A stretch of DNA of 64,000 nt from Chelativorans sp. (lineage in GTDB: Bacteria > Pseudomonadota > Alphaproteobacteria > Rhizobiales > Rhizobiaceae), in assembly GCF_031180965.1 (NCBI RefSeq), contig NZ_JAPSLH010000006.1, positions 62,001 through 126,000 on the forward strand, in the 5' to 3' direction. Shown one piece after another: positions 18,902-30,017 of this stretch (position 1 is its first letter; every line of letters begins with the position of its first letter). The notes below the pieces were generated by a model. It was not told the origin of the DNA, searched no databases, and worked only from the letters and a program-made list of their open reading frames with translations. The translations under genes and the position numbers were made by a program.

Positions 18902-20173
18902 ATGAACGAATCCAGCCAACTCCTTTCCACGCCCGTAGTCCACCTCGGTGCCACGGTGATCTCGCTCGGCGAACTGGCGGTCGCCTGCGGCGCGCTCTTG
19001 GTTCTCCTGATCCTCGTTCTCGCACTGTCGCTCCGGCGCAGCGCCCGTGCGCGCGCCCTGGCGGAAGCCGAAGCTGCCGCCCGCGCCCGCGAGGCGGAGG
19101 CGCGCCTTGCCGAGCTTGCCAAGGCGCAGACCGAGCTCCAGGGCCGCATGGGAGCGATCGCCGAAGTGTTCGGCACGCGGCAGGCGGAGCTGACTAAGGC
19201 GATTTCGGAGCGGCTCGACGGCATGACCTCGCGGCTCGGCCAGTCGATCACCGAGCAGACCAAGTCCACGCACGAGAACCTGGCCAAGCTGCAGGAGCGG
19301 CTCGCCGTCATCGACACCGCGCAGAGCAACATTCAGTCGCTGGCCGGCCAGGTGGTGCAGTTGCAGCAGATTCTCTCCAACAAGCAGACGCGCGGCGCCT
19401 TCGGCCAGGCCCGAATGGAAGCGATCATCGCCGACGGCCTTCCCCCAACGGCCTACGAATTCCAGTTCACGCTGTCCAATGGCAGCCGCCCCGACTGCCT
19501 GGTGAAGATGCCGAACGGAACACCGCCGCTCGTCATCGACGCCAAGTTCCCGCTGGAGGCGTGGAACGCGATCCGTGCCGCCGCCGAAGGGGAGGGCGGG
19601 CCGGAGGGGCGCAAATATGCCGAGGCGGCCTTCCGCCGCGATGTGGAGGTGCATATCAAGGCCATCGCCGAGAAATATCTTATCCCAGGCGAGACGCAGG
19701 ACACGGCCTTCATGTTCGTGCCCTCCGAGTCGATCTTTGCCGAGATCCACGAGAATTTCGAGGCGCTCGTGCAGCGCGCGCACCGGGCGCGCATCGTGAT
19801 CGTCTCACCATCCCTGCTCATGCTTTCGATCCAGGTCATTCAGGCGGTGCTGAAGGATGCCCGCATGCGCGAGCAAGCGCATCTCATCCAGGCGGAGGTG
19901 GCCAAGCTGATGCAGGATGTCTCGCGGCTGGACGACCGCGTGCGCAAGCTGCAGGCTCATTTCCTGCAGGCCAACAAGGACATCGACCTGATCGTCACCT
20001 CGGCGGACAAGGTGACGAAGCGCGGAGCGCGGATCGAGGCTTTGGAACTGGGGGCGGCGGAAGTCAACGGTGCCGCGATCGGGTCTCAGGACGAGGAAGA
20101 AACCGGCCGCCCCGCCGCTGTAGCGGCCGCACCCGGATCCGGCTCTCTGCGGCTGCGGGTCGTGGAGGAATGA
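18902..20173 (+). CDS. rmuC: DNA recombination protein RmuC
   Basis: This 423-residue protein has an N-terminal membrane anchor (about residues 18-45), a long coiled-coil region rich in Ala/Glu/Arg (about 45-140), and the RmuC domain (about 150-400) with PD-(D/E)XK-like features (LVIDAKFPLEAW) and the conserved FMFVPSESIFAE. RmuC limits DNA inversions at short repeats and is a predicted nuclease. I chose the ATG at 18902 (MNESSQLL); a GTG 9 bases earlier is in frame. It converges with hisG. Confidence 0.93.
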   Translation: MNESSQLLSTPVVHLGATVISLGELAVACGALLVLLILVLALSLRRSARARALAEAEAAARAREAEARLAELAKAQTELQGRMGAIAEVFGTRQAELTKAISERLDGMTSRLGQSITEQTKSTHENLAKLQERLAVIDTAQSNIQSLAGQVVQLQQILSNKQTRGAFGQARMEAIIADGLPPTAYEFQFTLSNGSRPDCLVKMPNGTPPLVIDAKFPLEAWNAIRAAAEGEGGPEGRKYAEAAFRRDVEVHIKAIAEKYLIPGETQDTAFMFVPSESIFAEIHENFEALVQRAHRARIVIVSPSLLMLSIQVIQAVLKDARMREQAHLIQAEVAKLMQDVSRLDDRVRKLQAHFLQANKDIDLIVTSADKVTKRGARIEALELGAAEVNGAAIGSQDEEETGRPAAVAAAPGSGSLRLRVVEE

Positions 20174-20287
20174 GCCTGCTCTCTCAAGCAGGCGCTTGCG
20201 ACCTGTGCCTGAACTTTTAGTCGCCCGCAAAGCAGACCGCGCGCTGCTTTGGCAGAGTGGCGCCGCCGCGCGCCGGCGGTAGACCCT

Positions 20288-20989
20288 CTACTTCGCCTGC
20301 CCGTCCACCGCCGCGGCAAACTCGGCGATCAACCGGGCATCCTCTGCGGAGCGCTCCCTTCGGGAGGCCACCAGGCAGGCCTGTGAGTGCAAGATGATGC
20401 CATCCTCCAGCACCTTCAGGTGGTTGGCCTTGAGGGTCGAGCCGGTCGAGGTGATGTCGACGATGACATCGGCCGATCCCGCTGCCGGCGCGCCCTCGGT
20501 GGCGCCGAGGCTTTCCACGATGCGGTAGACCTGGATCCCGTGCTTCTGCGAGAAGAACTGCTGCGTCAGCCGCCAGTATTTCGTGGCGATGCGCAGCCGC
20601 CTCCCGTGCCGGTGGCGGAAATCCGCCGCAACGTCGTCGAGGTCGGCCATGGTGGAGACGTCGAACCACACATCCGGCACGGCGACGACCACATCCGCAT
20701 GGCCGAAGCCGAGCCGGGCGGCGATCTCGACCTTCCGCTCCCAGTCGGGGATGGTCTCGCGCACCAGATCCTCGCCGGTGATGCCGAGATCGATGCCGCC
20801 GCGGTCGAGCTCGCGCGCGATTTCGGAGGCCGAAAGGAAGGAGATTTCGAGCCCGTCGAGCCCTTCCACCCCGGCCCGGTAGCGGCGGTCGTTCTCGGGC
20901 ATGCGAATGGGATAGCCGGCTCTCTGCAGCCGCTCGAGCGCTTCGTCCTTGAGGCGCCCCTTCGAGGGGAGGGCGAGGGTGATGCTCAT
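20288..20989 (-). CDS. hisG: ATP phosphoribosyltransferase, short form
   Basis: This 233-residue enzyme catalyses the first, committed step of histidine synthesis. It is the short HisG form without the C-terminal regulatory domain, so it needs HisZ, encoded immediately upstream, for activity and feedback inhibition. The start is [18 protein letters not shown], with [13 protein letters not shown] and the PRPP-binding region [17 protein letters not shown] visible. Its ATG overlaps the hisZ stop. Confidence 0.96.
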   Translation of the reverse strand: MSITLALPSKGRLKDEALERLQRAGYPIRMPENDRRYRAGVEGLDGLEISFLSASEIARELDRGGIDLGITGEDLVRETIPDWERKVEIAARLGFGHADVVVAVPDVWFDVSTMADLDDVAADFRHRHGRRLRIATKYWRLTQQFFSQKHGIQVYRIVESLGATEGAPAAGSADVIVDITSTGSTLKANHLKVLEDGIILHSQACLVASRRERSAEDARLIAEFAAAVDGQAK

Positions 20990-22107
20990 GGTTCCTCCCC
21001 CCTGAGCGCGGCCACCCGGTCGAGCCAGATGGAAAAGCCGACGCCCGGAATGGGACTTTCGGCGCCGAGCAGGGTCAGGAGCCGGTCGTAGCGCCCGCCG
21101 CCGGCAAGCGGCTGGCTGAGCCCGTCTGTGCCGATCTCGAAGATGAAACCTGTATAATAGTCGAGCGGCCGGCCGAAACCGGCATCATACTCGATTTGCT
21201 CGAGCGGCAGCCCGAAATTCTTGATGCGCATCGCGCGCGCAGCAAAACCTGCGAGCGCCTCGTCGACATAGATGTCCACTGCATCGGCAAACGTGGCAAG
21301 CCGTTCACCCGCCTCTGCGAGCGGCGCACGGATGGCAAGAAAACTCTTCAGGGCATCCAGCGCGTCATCGGCGAGCCGCACGCTTCGCAGTTCCGCCTTC
21401 TCGAGCAGCCGGCCCGCGATCTCGGACGGCAGCCGCCCGGCAGAGGGTGAAAGGCCGGCGCTTTGCATCGCCTCTTCGATATGCCGGGTCAGCGCGGCCT
21501 CATCCCTGCGGGCGACGAGGCTCGCCACCTCCCTCGGCAGGTTGGATGCGGCCTGCGGGTTGGTGAATTCGGCTATCGTTGCCTCCAGCATGGCCGGCGA
21601 GCCGAAGGCGCGCGTTAGCCGCTTTTGCCAACCGCGCGGCAGGCCGAGCGCGGAAAGGACGGCTTCGAACACCGCCTGATCGCCCAGCGTGACGCGCAGG
21701 GTCCGATCCGGCAGCACCCGCGAAAGGATCGCATGCGCATCGGCGAGCGAGCGCGCATCGGCCGCCGCGCGGTCCTCTGCGCCGAGATCCTCTATGCCCG
21801 CCTGGAAGAACTCGGCTCCGCCCTCCCGGCGCTGCCGGAACACCTCGCCGAGATAGGCGTAGCGGCGCGGCGTCGAGGCGCGCGTGGCGATGTGGTCGAG
21901 GCAGACGGGGATGGTGAATTCCGGCCGCAGGCACAGCGTCTGGCCGGTCTCGCTTTCGGTGAGGAATATGCGCCGGCGCAGGTCCTCGCCGGCCATGTCG
22001 AGGAAGGGGTCGGCCGGCTGGATGATGGCGATGTCGGTCAGCACCGCGTCGCGCTCGGCGAACAGGTCGAGGATCTCCCCGGCGAAGGAGGGATAGCGGG
22101 TGGTCAT
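20986..22107 (-). CDS. hisZ: ATP phosphoribosyltransferase regulatory subunit HisZ
   Basis: This 373-residue protein is a histidyl-tRNA-synthetase-like paralogue that lacks aminoacylation activity and forms a hetero-octamer with short HisG. It has the class II core, including [16 protein letters not shown] and [22 protein letters not shown]. It lies between hisS and hisG in a minus-strand operon and shares a 4-base overlap with hisG. It starts 42 bases after hisS ends. Confidence 0.94.
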   Translation of the reverse strand: MTTRYPSFAGEILDLFAERDAVLTDIAIIQPADPFLDMAGEDLRRRIFLTESETGQTLCLRPEFTIPVCLDHIATRASTPRRYAYLGEVFRQRREGGAEFFQAGIEDLGAEDRAAADARSLADAHAILSRVLPDRTLRVTLGDQAVFEAVLSALGLPRGWQKRLTRAFGSPAMLEATIAEFTNPQAASNLPREVASLVARRDEAALTRHIEEAMQSAGLSPSAGRLPSEIAGRLLEKAELRSVRLADDALDALKSFLAIRAPLAEAGERLATFADAVDIYVDEALAGFAARAMRIKNFGLPLEQIEYDAGFGRPLDYYTGFIFEIGTDGLSQPLAGGGRYDRLLTLLGAESPIPGVGFSIWLDRVAALRGEEP

Positions 22108-22149
22108 GGGAGGGCAGCCACACGCGCGAAAAGGGCAGCACGACCCATG

Positions 22150-23625
22150 CTAGCTGTCCCGCTCTTTCGCCTGCGCGTCGAGCACGCGGCGGACGGCGGC
22201 GACGATCTCGCTCTCCGGCACGGAGAATTGCGCGGGGCGGGATTCGCGCCAGGTGGCATTGTCCTCGATCTCTTCGGACAGGCGCTTGCCTTCCACGAGG
22301 TCCTTGATCTGCACCTCGCCCTTTTCGCGCTCGTCGGCCCCCTGGATGATGACGCAGGGGCTGCCGCGCCGGTCGGCATATTTCATCTGCGCCTTCATGC
22401 CCGCGCCGCCCAGATACATTTCCGCGCGGATCCCGGCTTTGCGAAGCTCGGAGACCATTCGCTGGTAGCGCCCGAGGCTTTCCGTGTCCTTGTCCATGAC
22501 GAGGACGACCACCGGCGCGACCGCCTCGGACGTCTCCAGCTTGCCGAGGTTTTTGAGCGCCGTCATCAGGCGGGAGACGCCGATGGAAAAGCCGGTGGCC
22601 GGCACCGGCTCGCCGCGGAAGCGCGAGACGAGTCCGTCATAACGCCCGCCGCCGCCGACGGAGCCGAAACGCACCGTCTCGCCGTCCTCGTTGACGACGG
22701 GAAAGGTCAGCTCGGCTTCGAACACCGGCCCCGTATAGTATTCGAGGCCGCGGACGACGGAGGGATCGATGCGGATGCGGTCGGTTTCATAGCCGGCCGC
22801 AGACACCAAGGCCGCGATCTCCCGCAATTCCTCGGTGCCTTGGCTCCAAGTCTCGTTCGTCGCCGCCTCCGCGGCCCCTTCGGCGTCGAGGCACATGTGG
22901 AGGACGACTTCCTGCTGGCTCTCATCGAGCCCGGCCCCTTTGGTAAAATCACCGCTCTCATCAAGTCGGCCTTTCCCGAGCAGCTCCCGCACGCCCTCCG
23001 GCCCAAACTTGTCCAACTTATCGATTGCCCTCAGAACCGTGAGCCTACGTCCGGCATTCTCGTCACCGCCGAGGCCGATCGCCTCCAGCACGCCGTCGAG
23101 CACCTTGCGGTTGTTGACGCGGATCACATAGTCGCCGCGCGCAATCCCCAGCGCCTCCATCACATCGGCCATCATCATGCACATCTCGGCATCGGCGGAG
23201 ACATTGGGCGCGCCCACCGTGTCGGCATCGAACTGCATGAACTGGCGGAAGCGGCCGGGGCCGGGCTTCTCGTTGCGGAAAACCCAGCCGGCGCGGTAGC
23301 TGCGATAGGGTTTCGGCAGGCGCTCGAAATTCTCCGCCACGAAGCGGGCGAGGGGAGCCGTCAGGTCGTAGCGCAGCGAGAGCCACTGCTCGTCCTCGTC
23401 CTGGAAGGAGAAGACGCCCTCGTTCGGCCGGTCCTGGTCGGGCAGGAACTTGCCGAGCGCATCCGTATATTCGATGAGCGGCGTCTCCACCGGCTCAAAG
23501 CCGTAGAGCTCATAGACGGCGCGGATCTTCGCCATCATCTCCTCGACGGCGCGGATGTCGGCCGGATGGCGGTCGACAAGCCCGCGCGGGAGCCTTGCCT
23601 TCACCCTGTCCGCCTTGTCAGCCAT
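22150..23625 (-). CDS. hisS: Histidine--tRNA ligase
   Basis: This 491-residue class II aminoacyl-tRNA synthetase charges tRNA-His. Visible elements are [21 protein letters not shown] at the N terminus, the catalytic motif around [19 protein letters not shown], the histidine-A motif [11 protein letters not shown], and a C-terminal anticodon-binding domain (about 395-480). This longer alphaproteobacterial type differs from the roughly 420-residue E. coli form. It heads the hisS-hisZ-hisG operon. I chose the ATG at 23625 ([13 protein letters not shown]). Confidence 0.95.
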   Translation of the reverse strand: MADKADRVKARLPRGLVDRHPADIRAVEEMMAKIRAVYELYGFEPVETPLIEYTDALGKFLPDQDRPNEGVFSFQDEDEQWLSLRYDLTAPLARFVAENFERLPKPYRSYRAGWVFRNEKPGPGRFRQFMQFDADTVGAPNVSADAEMCMMMADVMEALGIARGDYVIRVNNRKVLDGVLEAIGLGGDENAGRRLTVLRAIDKLDKFGPEGVRELLGKGRLDESGDFTKGAGLDESQQEVVLHMCLDAEGAAEAATNETWSQGTEELREIAALVSAAGYETDRIRIDPSVVRGLEYYTGPVFEAELTFPVVNEDGETVRFGSVGGGGRYDGLVSRFRGEPVPATGFSIGVSRLMTALKNLGKLETSEAVAPVVVLVMDKDTESLGRYQRMVSELRKAGIRAEMYLGGAGMKAQMKYADRRGSPCVIIQGADEREKGEVQIKDLVEGKRLSEEIEDNATWRESRPAQFSVPESEIVAAVRRVLDAQAKERDS

Positions 23626-23829
23626 CACAAAAGTCCGTCCGTTCGTGGGGAGAAATGCGCCCGCTGCCGGGCGCGGCTGTCCTAGCCGATAAGCCCGGTA
23701 GCGGCAAGGCCGGCACCGGCCGGCCAGCCGCGCGGAAAGCGGATGACATGCCGCGGGTCTTCGGCTAATTCCCTCTCGGTCCTGCCGGTCGCAGCACCCG
23801 GCCCAGCCCGAAGCAACACGGAGAAACCG

Positions 23830-24690
23830 ATGCCGCAGCCGCCGGCCATGATCGAGAGTCTCGACGCCGTCGCCGCCAAATACCCGGTGATCCTCTCCGA
23901 TATATGGGGCGTGCTGCACAACGGCGTCTCGGCGCATCCCGCCGCCGCCGCCGCGCTTACGCGCGCCCGCCGCGCCGGCAAGGCGGTGGTGCTGGTCACC
24001 AACTCGCCGCGCCCGAACCACCTGGTGAAGGAGCAGCTGCGCGACATCGGCGTGCCCGACGAGGCCTGGGACGAGGTGGTCACCTCCGGCGACGTCACCC
24101 GCGAACTCATCCGCAACGGCCCGCGCCGGATTTTCCACCTGGGGCCGGAGCGCGATCTGCCGATCTATGATGACCTCGATGTCGAGCTTGTCGAAGAATT
24201 CGAGGCGGCGGGCGTCGTCTGCACCGGCTTTTTCGATGACGAGACGGAGACGCCGGAGGATTATGCGGAGATGCTGCAGCGCCTGCGCGCCCGCGACCTG
24301 CCCTTCATCTGCGCCAATCCGGACATCGTGGTGGAGCGCGGCGACCGGCTCATCTTCTGCGCCGGCGCGCTGGCGCGCGACTATGCGCATCTGGGCGGCC
24401 GCACGCTGATTGCAGGCAAGCCGCACCGGCCGATCTACGAGGCCGCGCTGGCCGCGGCGGGGGAAAAGCTCGGCCGCGAGGTGGGTCCCAGCGATGCGCT
24501 CGCCATCGGCGACGGCATCCTGACCGACGTGAAGGGCGCCGCCAATATGGGCATCGACCTTCTGTTCGTGACGGAAGGCATCCACGCCGCCGAGTACAAC
24601 AACGAGCGGCGGCTGGACCGGGAGCGCCTGGCCGCGTTCCTGGAAAAGCACGGCTATCGGCCAGTGGCCGTGATCGAACGGCTCAGGTAG
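23830..24690 (+). CDS. HAD-IIA family hydrolase (TIGR01459 type)
   Basis: This 286-residue HAD hydrolase resembles NagD/p-nitrophenylphosphatase proteins. Motif I is [11 protein letters not shown], with Trp in place of the usual second Asp, as is characteristic of the TIGR01459 subgroup; motif II is VLVTNSPRP; the [11 protein letters not shown] and [18 protein letters not shown] motifs complete the site. The function is unassigned. ribF follows after 6 bases and is probably co-transcribed. I chose the ATG at 23830. Confidence 0.9.
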   Translation: MPQPPAMIESLDAVAAKYPVILSDIWGVLHNGVSAHPAAAAALTRARRAGKAVVLVTNSPRPNHLVKEQLRDIGVPDEAWDEVVTSGDVTRELIRNGPRRIFHLGPERDLPIYDDLDVELVEEFEAAGVVCTGFFDDETETPEDYAEMLQRLRARDLPFICANPDIVVERGDRLIFCAGALARDYAHLGGRTLIAGKPHRPIYEAALAAAGEKLGREVGPSDALAIGDGILTDVKGAANMGIDLLFVTEGIHAAEYNNERRLDRERLAAFLEKHGYRPVAVIERLR

Positions 24691-24696
24691 AGCGCG

Positions 24697-25680
24697 GTGG
24701 GCGACATCCTGCGCTGCTCGGGCTTCCAGGACATCCCGCCGGGACTGCGCGGGGGCGTGATCGCGATCGGCAATTTCGACGGCGTGCATCGCGGGCATCA
24801 GGCGGTGCTGGCGCGGGCGCTGCAGATCGCCGAGGTGGAAAACGCTCCGCCCGTCGTGCTCACCTTCGAGCCGCATCCGCGCCGCGTCTTCCGGCCGGAC
24901 GTGCCGCTCTTCCGCCTGACGCCTGCGCCCATGAAGGCGCGGGTGCTTGGGGCGATGGGCTTCGCCGCCGTGGTCGAGCAGCCCTTCACGCGCGAATTCT
25001 CCTCGCTGCCGGCCGTGCGCTTCGTGGCCGAGGTGCTTTCGGCGGGTCTCGGCGCTGCCCATGTGGTGACCGGCTACGACTTCCACTACGGCAAGGGGCG
25101 CGGCGGCACGCCGGAAACGCTGGAGGCTGGCGGGCAAGCCTACGGCTTCGGCGTGACGGTGGTGGACGCCTTTTCCGACGAGGGCGGCGAGGTGGTCTCG
25201 TCGAGCCGCATCCGCGCGCTGCTGGATGCCGGCGAGGTGGCCGAAGCGGCGGGCCTGCTCGGCTACCGCTATACCGTCGAGGCCGAGGTGATCGGCGGCC
25301 GCAAGCTCGGCCGGACGCTGGGCTTTCCGACGGCGAACATGGCGCTGCCCGACGAAACCGGCCTGCGCCACGGCATCTATGCGGTGCGCTTCCGCCGCGC
25401 CGACGGAACGCTGCATGACGGGGTGGCGAGCTTCGGGATCCGCCCGACCGTGGAGGACAAGGGCGTTCCCCTGCTCGAGACCTTCCTGTTCGATTTCCAT
25501 GGCGACCTCTACGGCGAGACCTGCGCCGTCTCCTTCTTCGGTTTCCTGCGCGGGGAGGAGAAATTCGACGGGCTCGACGCGCTGGTGGCGCAAATCCGCC
25601 GCGACGAGGCGGAGGCGAGGGCGCTTCTTGCCGGCGTGCGGCCGCTTTCCGGTCTCGACCTCGCGATCGCTTTTCCTTGA
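24697..25680 (+). CDS. ribF: Bifunctional riboflavin kinase/FAD synthetase
   Basis: This 327-residue enzyme makes FMN and then FAD. The N-terminal nucleotidyltransferase has [14 protein letters not shown] and the [14 protein letters not shown] motif; the C-terminal kinase domain begins [15 protein letters not shown]. The start codon is GTG, 6 bases after the upstream HAD gene. Length is normal. A large gene-free stretch lies after it and before ileS, which are often close together in related genomes. Confidence 0.96.
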   Translation: MGDILRCSGFQDIPPGLRGGVIAIGNFDGVHRGHQAVLARALQIAEVENAPPVVLTFEPHPRRVFRPDVPLFRLTPAPMKARVLGAMGFAAVVEQPFTREFSSLPAVRFVAEVLSAGLGAAHVVTGYDFHYGKGRGGTPETLEAGGQAYGFGVTVVDAFSDEGGEVVSSSRIRALLDAGEVAEAAGLLGYRYTVEAEVIGGRKLGRTLGFPTANMALPDETGLRHGIYAVRFRRADGTLHDGVASFGIRPTVEDKGVPLLETFLFDFHGDLYGETCAVSFFGFLRGEEKFDGLDALVAQIRRDEAEARALLAGVRPLSGLDLAIAFP

Positions 25681-26282
25681 AGCGGCATCCGGCGGCGCGC
25701 GTCATCGCTGCCACGCCCGGCTTTCGCCGTCTGGCCATTGAAGAAGGTGGGAAGCGGGGCGCGTGATCCGTGCCTCTCTGTTAGTTTACGTGGCGCGTTC
25801 CACGCGCCCCGCCGGCCGCTGTCCCGACATTGGCCGGTCACTCGGGCTCTTCCATCTTCCCGGCTGCACCCAATGAAGGGGGTGGTCTTTGCCGGGCCGA
25901 AGGAAAAGCCCTAGCGGCTTCTCCGCGGTTTCCGCAGTGTCGTCTGGAACCCGACACCCGTTTTTCCGAAGCGCTGTCTGTCACCCAGCACTCCGGCACC
26001 GCCGGCCTGTCGCGGGCCCTCAGCATGCCTCCAGGTACCGATCCCTGGAGGGGGAGGTTGCCGCCGCTCTCCCGAACACCCGGTGCGCATCCGGTTCCCG
26101 CAAGAGCGATGGGGAGAATGATAAGGGAGGGCGGAAGTTGATGGATAAAAAAACAGCCGCCGGAGAACGGAAAATCGAGTAAGCACTTGTTTTACTTTCA
26201 AAGAATTTTTGTGCTTCCAGGCTGCGAGGCCATTTTGATCCACACCGTTCGGGACTTGCGAAGGGCGATTGATCGTTTCAGG
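25681..26282. other. Gene-free stretch downstream of ribF
   Basis: I found no coding region with a plausible start and family resemblance here; short open frames on both strands look random. One hairpin (GTGTCG at 25937-25942 with CGACAC at 25952-25957) is followed by five T at 25961-25965 and could be a weak terminator. Another self-complementary segment lies near 26029-26054. The stretch could hold a small RNA or degraded repeats, but no known family is recognisable by eye. Confidence 0.5.
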
Positions 26283-26575
26283 GACCCCTCACTTGCGTTT
26301 TCCAAGCACTTGCTCGGGGACAAGCCCGCTCGCAAGTGCAGGAAAACGCTTTCTCTCCCGCAAGGGGAGAGATATCGCCGGCATAGGCTTGCCGCTAATC
26401 GTCGAGGCTGGTGAGTGGCAGAAGCGCTGGTGCAGGGCGTCTATCTCTCCCCTTGCGGGAGAGAAAGCAAATTCCTGGGCTTGGCAACGCCAAGTCCTTG
26501 GAATTTGCAAGAGAGGGGTATACCGCCGACGCTGGCGATTGACAGCTAGGTTGGTGCGAAGCAAGTGAGGGGTGC
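26283..26575. mobile_element. MITE-like palindromic element, about 290 bp
   Basis: Perfect 13-base terminal inverted repeats ACCCCTCACTTGC (26284-26296) and GCAAGTGAGGGGT (26561-26573) bracket a gene-free segment. Inside are a perfect 27-base inverted repeat (26348-26374 with 26442-26468), a hairpin with 8-base arms (26306-26313 with 26332-26339), and an imperfect hairpin near 26467-26510. The hexamer TTCAGG occurs at both outer edges (26277-26282 and 26576-26581), which could be a target duplication. There is no transposase gene, so if mobile it would need a partner in trans. The core resembles CTCTCCCC-type palindromes common in rhizobial genomes. Confidence 0.7.
26348..26468. repeat. Perfect 27-bp inverted repeat inside the element
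   Basis: The left arm at 26348-26374 begins GCTTTCTCTCCC and the right arm at 26442-26468 is its exact reverse complement. Each arm also contains a near-palindrome (CTCTCCC...GGGGAGAG), so the RNA of either strand could fold as two small hairpins or one long stem with a 67-base loop. Confidence 0.85.
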
Positions 26576-26857
26576 TTCAGGTGCACGAAGAAGGTCGGAG
26601 CCGGCTCTGCCGCGCATGACCGGCCCTTTATTCTTCCGCCGGTCTCGGCTAAAAGCGCGGACCATGAAGACCAGCAGCAGCTTTCGGCCGATCGCCATAC
26701 GAATTACCGGCCCGGCTTTCCCTGTGGCCTGAAGGGCTGCGGGAAGGTCCGGGTTTCCTGCGCTCGGCATGAGCGCTCCCTCCGCCACCTGAGCATGTCG
26801 AAGGTTGATACGGTCATCGGCGAGGCCACCGGGCTTCGCCCTTCTCACGGCGATTAA

Positions 26858-29845
26858 ATGAGCGATACGTCCGAAAAGCTGGATTACTCCAAGACCCTTT
26901 ATCTGCCGCAGACGGAATTCCCGATGCGCGCCGGCCTGCCCCAGAAGGAGCCGGAGATCGTCGCCCGCTGGCGCGAGATGGACCTCTACCGGCTCCTGCG
27001 CGAGGATGCGAAGGGCAGGCCACTCTTCGTGCTGCATGACGGGCCGCCCTATGCCAATGGCAACATCCATATCGGCCATGCGCTGAACAAGGTGCTGAAG
27101 GACGTCATCACCCGCTCCTTCCAGATGCGCGGCTATGACTCCAACTATGTGCCCGGCTGGGACTGCCACGGCCTGCCCATCGAGTGGAAGATCGAGGAGC
27201 AGTACCGCGCCAAGGGTCGGAACAAGGATGAGGTGCCGATCAACGAATTCCGCAGGGAATGCCGGGACTTCGCGACGCACTGGATCAAGGTGCAGTCGGA
27301 GGAGTTCCAGCGGCTGGGCGTCGTGGGCGATTTCGACAATCCCTATACGACCATGGCCTATCACGCCGAGGCGCGCATCGCCGGCGAGCTCCTGAAATTC
27401 GCCATGTCCGGCCAGCTCTACCGCGGCTCCAAGCCCGTGATGTGGAGCGTGGTGGAACGCACCGCGCTGGCGGAAGCCGAGGTCGAGTACCAGGACTATG
27501 AGAGCGATACGGTCTGGGTGAAGTTTCCTGTGGTGCTGCGTAGCGAGCGAGGCGCGTCCATAGGCGAAGACTTCCGCCAGAAAGTGATCGCACAGAACGC
27601 AGACGGCGGCGTCTTGGGCGACCTGCAAGGCTCCACGGTCGTCATCTGGACGACAACCCCATGGACCCTCCCCGGCAACAGGGCGATCGCGTACTCGCCG
27701 CGCGTCGGCTATGCGCTCTACGAGGTGACGGCGGCCGAGAACGATTTCGGCCCCAGGCCGGGCGAGAAGCTGATTTTTGCGGAGAAGCTTGCCGAGGAGT
27801 CGTTTGCCAAGGCCAAGCTGCAATACCGAAAGGTGCGTGAAGTCGCGGAGGAAGAGCTGGCATCCCTGCTATGCCTGCATCCGCTCCGCCAGCTGGGCGG
27901 CGGCTACGAATTTCCCGTCCCGCTGATCCCCGGCGAGCATGTCACCGACGACGCAGGCACCGGCTTCGTGCACACCGCCCCCAGCCATGGCCGCGAGGAC
28001 TTTGACGTGTGGATGGAGCATGCCCGCGAGCTTGCCGCGCGCGGCATCGACACCGCGATCCCCTTTCCGGTGGACGATGCCGGCTTCTTCACCAAGGACG
28101 CGCCGGGCTTCGGCCCGGACCGGCCGGGTGGTGCGGCGCGCGTGATCGACGATGCGGGCAAGAAGGGCGACGCCAACAAGGCCGTCATCGAGGCGCTGAT
28201 CGAAAGGAACATGCTCTTCGCGCGCGGCCGGCTGAAGCATCAGTATCCGCATTCCTGGCGCTCGAAGAAGCCGGTCATCTTCCGCAACACTCCGCAATGG
28301 TTCGTCTATATGGACAAGGACCTCGGCGACGGAACGACCTTGCGCACGCGTGCGCTGAAGGCCATCGACGAGACGCGCTTCGTGCCTGCCGCCGGCCAGA
28401 CGCGGCTGCGCGCCATGATCGAGGAGCGGCCCGACTGGGTGCTCTCGCGCCAGCGTGCCTGGGGCGTGCCGATCGCCGTCTTCGTCGACGAGAATGGCGA
28501 GGTGCTGAAGGACGAGACGGTGAACCGGCGCATCATGGAAGCCTTCGAGCAGGAGGGCGCCGACGCCTGGTTCGCCGAGGGCGCGAAGGAGCGGTTCCTT
28601 GCCGGCCGCAACGACATGGAGCGGTGGACGCAGGTGCGCGACATCCTCGATGTCTGGTTCGATTCGGGCTCCACGCACGCCTTCACGCTCGAGGACCGGC
28701 CGGACCTGAAATGGCCGGCGGATGTCTATCTCGAAGGCTCGGACCAGCATCGCGGCTGGTTCCATTCCTCGCTGCTCGAGAGCTGCGGCACGCGCGGCCG
28801 CGCGCCCTACGACACGGTCGTCACCCATGGCTTCACCATGGGCGAGGAAGGCCGCAAGATGTCGAAGTCGCTGGGCAACACCGTCGTGCCGCAGGATGTG
28901 ATGGCGAAGTCCGGCGCCGACATCCTGCGCCTTTGGGTGGTGACGACCGACTACTGGGAGGACCAGCGGCTCGGCAACAACGTCCTGCAGACGAATATCG
29001 ACGCCTACCGCAAGCTCAGGAACACGGTCCGCTGGATGCTGGGCACGCTCGCCCATGACGAGGGCGAGACGGTGCCGCTGACGGAAATGCCGGAGCTGGA
29101 GCGGCTGATGCTGCACCGGCTGTTCGAGCTCGACCAGGTGGTGCGCCGGGGCTACGACAATTTCGACTTCAAGCGCGTGATGCGCGCGGCTCTCGACTTC
29201 ATGGTGGTGGAGCTTTCCGCCTTCTATTTCGACGTGCGCAAGGACGCGCTCTACTGCGACGCGCCGTCGAGCATCCGCCGCAAGGCGGCGCTCCATGTGG
29301 TGCGCCAGCTCTTCGACTGCCTGGTGACCTGGATGGCCCCGATGCTGCCCTTCACCATGGAGGAGGCGTGGCTGGAGCGCTATCCGGAGGCCAAATCCGT
29401 GCATCTGGCGCAGTTCCCCGACGTGCCCAGCGCCTGGCACGACGAGGCTCTGGCGGAGAAATGGCGCAAGGTCCGCCAGGTGCGGCGGGTGGTGACCGGC
29501 GCGCTGGAGATCGAGCGCAAGGAGAAGACCATCGGCTCCTCGCTGGAGGCCGCGCCCATCGTCCATGTGACCGACTCGGAGCTTGCCGAGGCGGTGGCGG
29601 ATGTGGACATGGCCGAGGTGTGCATCACCAGTGGCATCGAGATGCGCGGAGACGCGCCGCCGGAGAGCGCGTTCACCCTGGACGAGGTGAAGGGGGTGGC
29701 GGTCGTCTTCCGGCGCGCGGCCGGGCAGAAATGCGCGCGCTCCTGGCGCTATACGGACGATGTCGGGTCGGATCCCGAATTCCCGGACGTGTCGGCGCGC
29801 GATGCGGCCGCCCTGCACGAATTGCGGGCGCTCGGGCGCATTTAG
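26858..29845 (+). CDS. ileS: Isoleucine--tRNA ligase
   Basis: This 995-residue class I synthetase charges tRNA-Ile. The HIGH motif appears in [12 protein letters not shown] (about residue 70), the KMSKS loop as [10 protein letters not shown] (about 665), the editing domain lies between ([14 protein letters not shown]), and the C-terminal anticodon-binding region follows. The C terminus lacks an obvious four-cysteine zinc knuckle. The length is slightly larger than E. coli IleS (938), usual for alphaproteobacteria. The 3' neighbours (lipoprotein, tadA, rluB, rsmD) are typical for the order. Confidence 0.96.
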   Translation: MSDTSEKLDYSKTLYLPQTEFPMRAGLPQKEPEIVARWREMDLYRLLREDAKGRPLFVLHDGPPYANGNIHIGHALNKVLKDVITRSFQMRGYDSNYVPGWDCHGLPIEWKIEEQYRAKGRNKDEVPINEFRRECRDFATHWIKVQSEEFQRLGVVGDFDNPYTTMAYHAEARIAGELLKFAMSGQLYRGSKPVMWSVVERTALAEAEVEYQDYESDTVWVKFPVVLRSERGASIGEDFRQKVIAQNADGGVLGDLQGSTVVIWTTTPWTLPGNRAIAYSPRVGYALYEVTAAENDFGPRPGEKLIFAEKLAEESFAKAKLQYRKVREVAEEELASLLCLHPLRQLGGGYEFPVPLIPGEHVTDDAGTGFVHTAPSHGREDFDVWMEHARELAARGIDTAIPFPVDDAGFFTKDAPGFGPDRPGGAARVIDDAGKKGDANKAVIEALIERNMLFARGRLKHQYPHSWRSKKPVIFRNTPQWFVYMDKDLGDGTTLRTRALKAIDETRFVPAAGQTRLRAMIEERPDWVLSRQRAWGVPIAVFVDENGEVLKDETVNRRIMEAFEQEGADAWFAEGAKERFLAGRNDMERWTQVRDILDVWFDSGSTHAFTLEDRPDLKWPADVYLEGSDQHRGWFHSSLLESCGTRGRAPYDTVVTHGFTMGEEGRKMSKSLGNTVVPQDVMAKSGADILRLWVVTTDYWEDQRLGNNVLQTNIDAYRKLRNTVRWMLGTLAHDEGETVPLTEMPELERLMLHRLFELDQVVRRGYDNFDFKRVMRAALDFMVVELSAFYFDVRKDALYCDAPSSIRRKAALHVVRQLFDCLVTWMAPMLPFTMEEAWLERYPEAKSVHLAQFPDVPSAWHDEALAEKWRKVRQVRRVVTGALEIERKEKTIGSSLEAAPIVHVTDSELAEAVADVDMAEVCITSGIEMRGDAPPESAFTLDEVKGVAVVFRRAAGQKCARSWRYTDDVGSDPEFPDVSARDAAALHELRALGRI

Positions 29846-30017
29846 GCCGGGCCGTTGCCTCGGACGGGGGTGTCCGCTAAAAGCGGCCGGTCGCGCGCCA
29901 TCATCTCGTCCGATTTGCGGGCGAAGAGCGGGGCGCGAGCGAGGGGCAGGGTGTGCCAGGAGAACAGGCGTTGACGGCTTTTATCGCGGCGCACGCGGAT
30001 CGAGCGAGGGGCGAGGC

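Noticed and set aside
23626-25593. Upstream in-frame extension of hisS by over 650 codons
   Set aside because: The extension runs antisense through the HAD hydrolase gene and ribF. HisS starts at [13 protein letters not shown] (23625).
25830-26141. Short plus-strand frame of 103 codons downstream of ribF
   Set aside because: Composition looks random, there is no ribosome-binding site, and it crosses the hairpin region.
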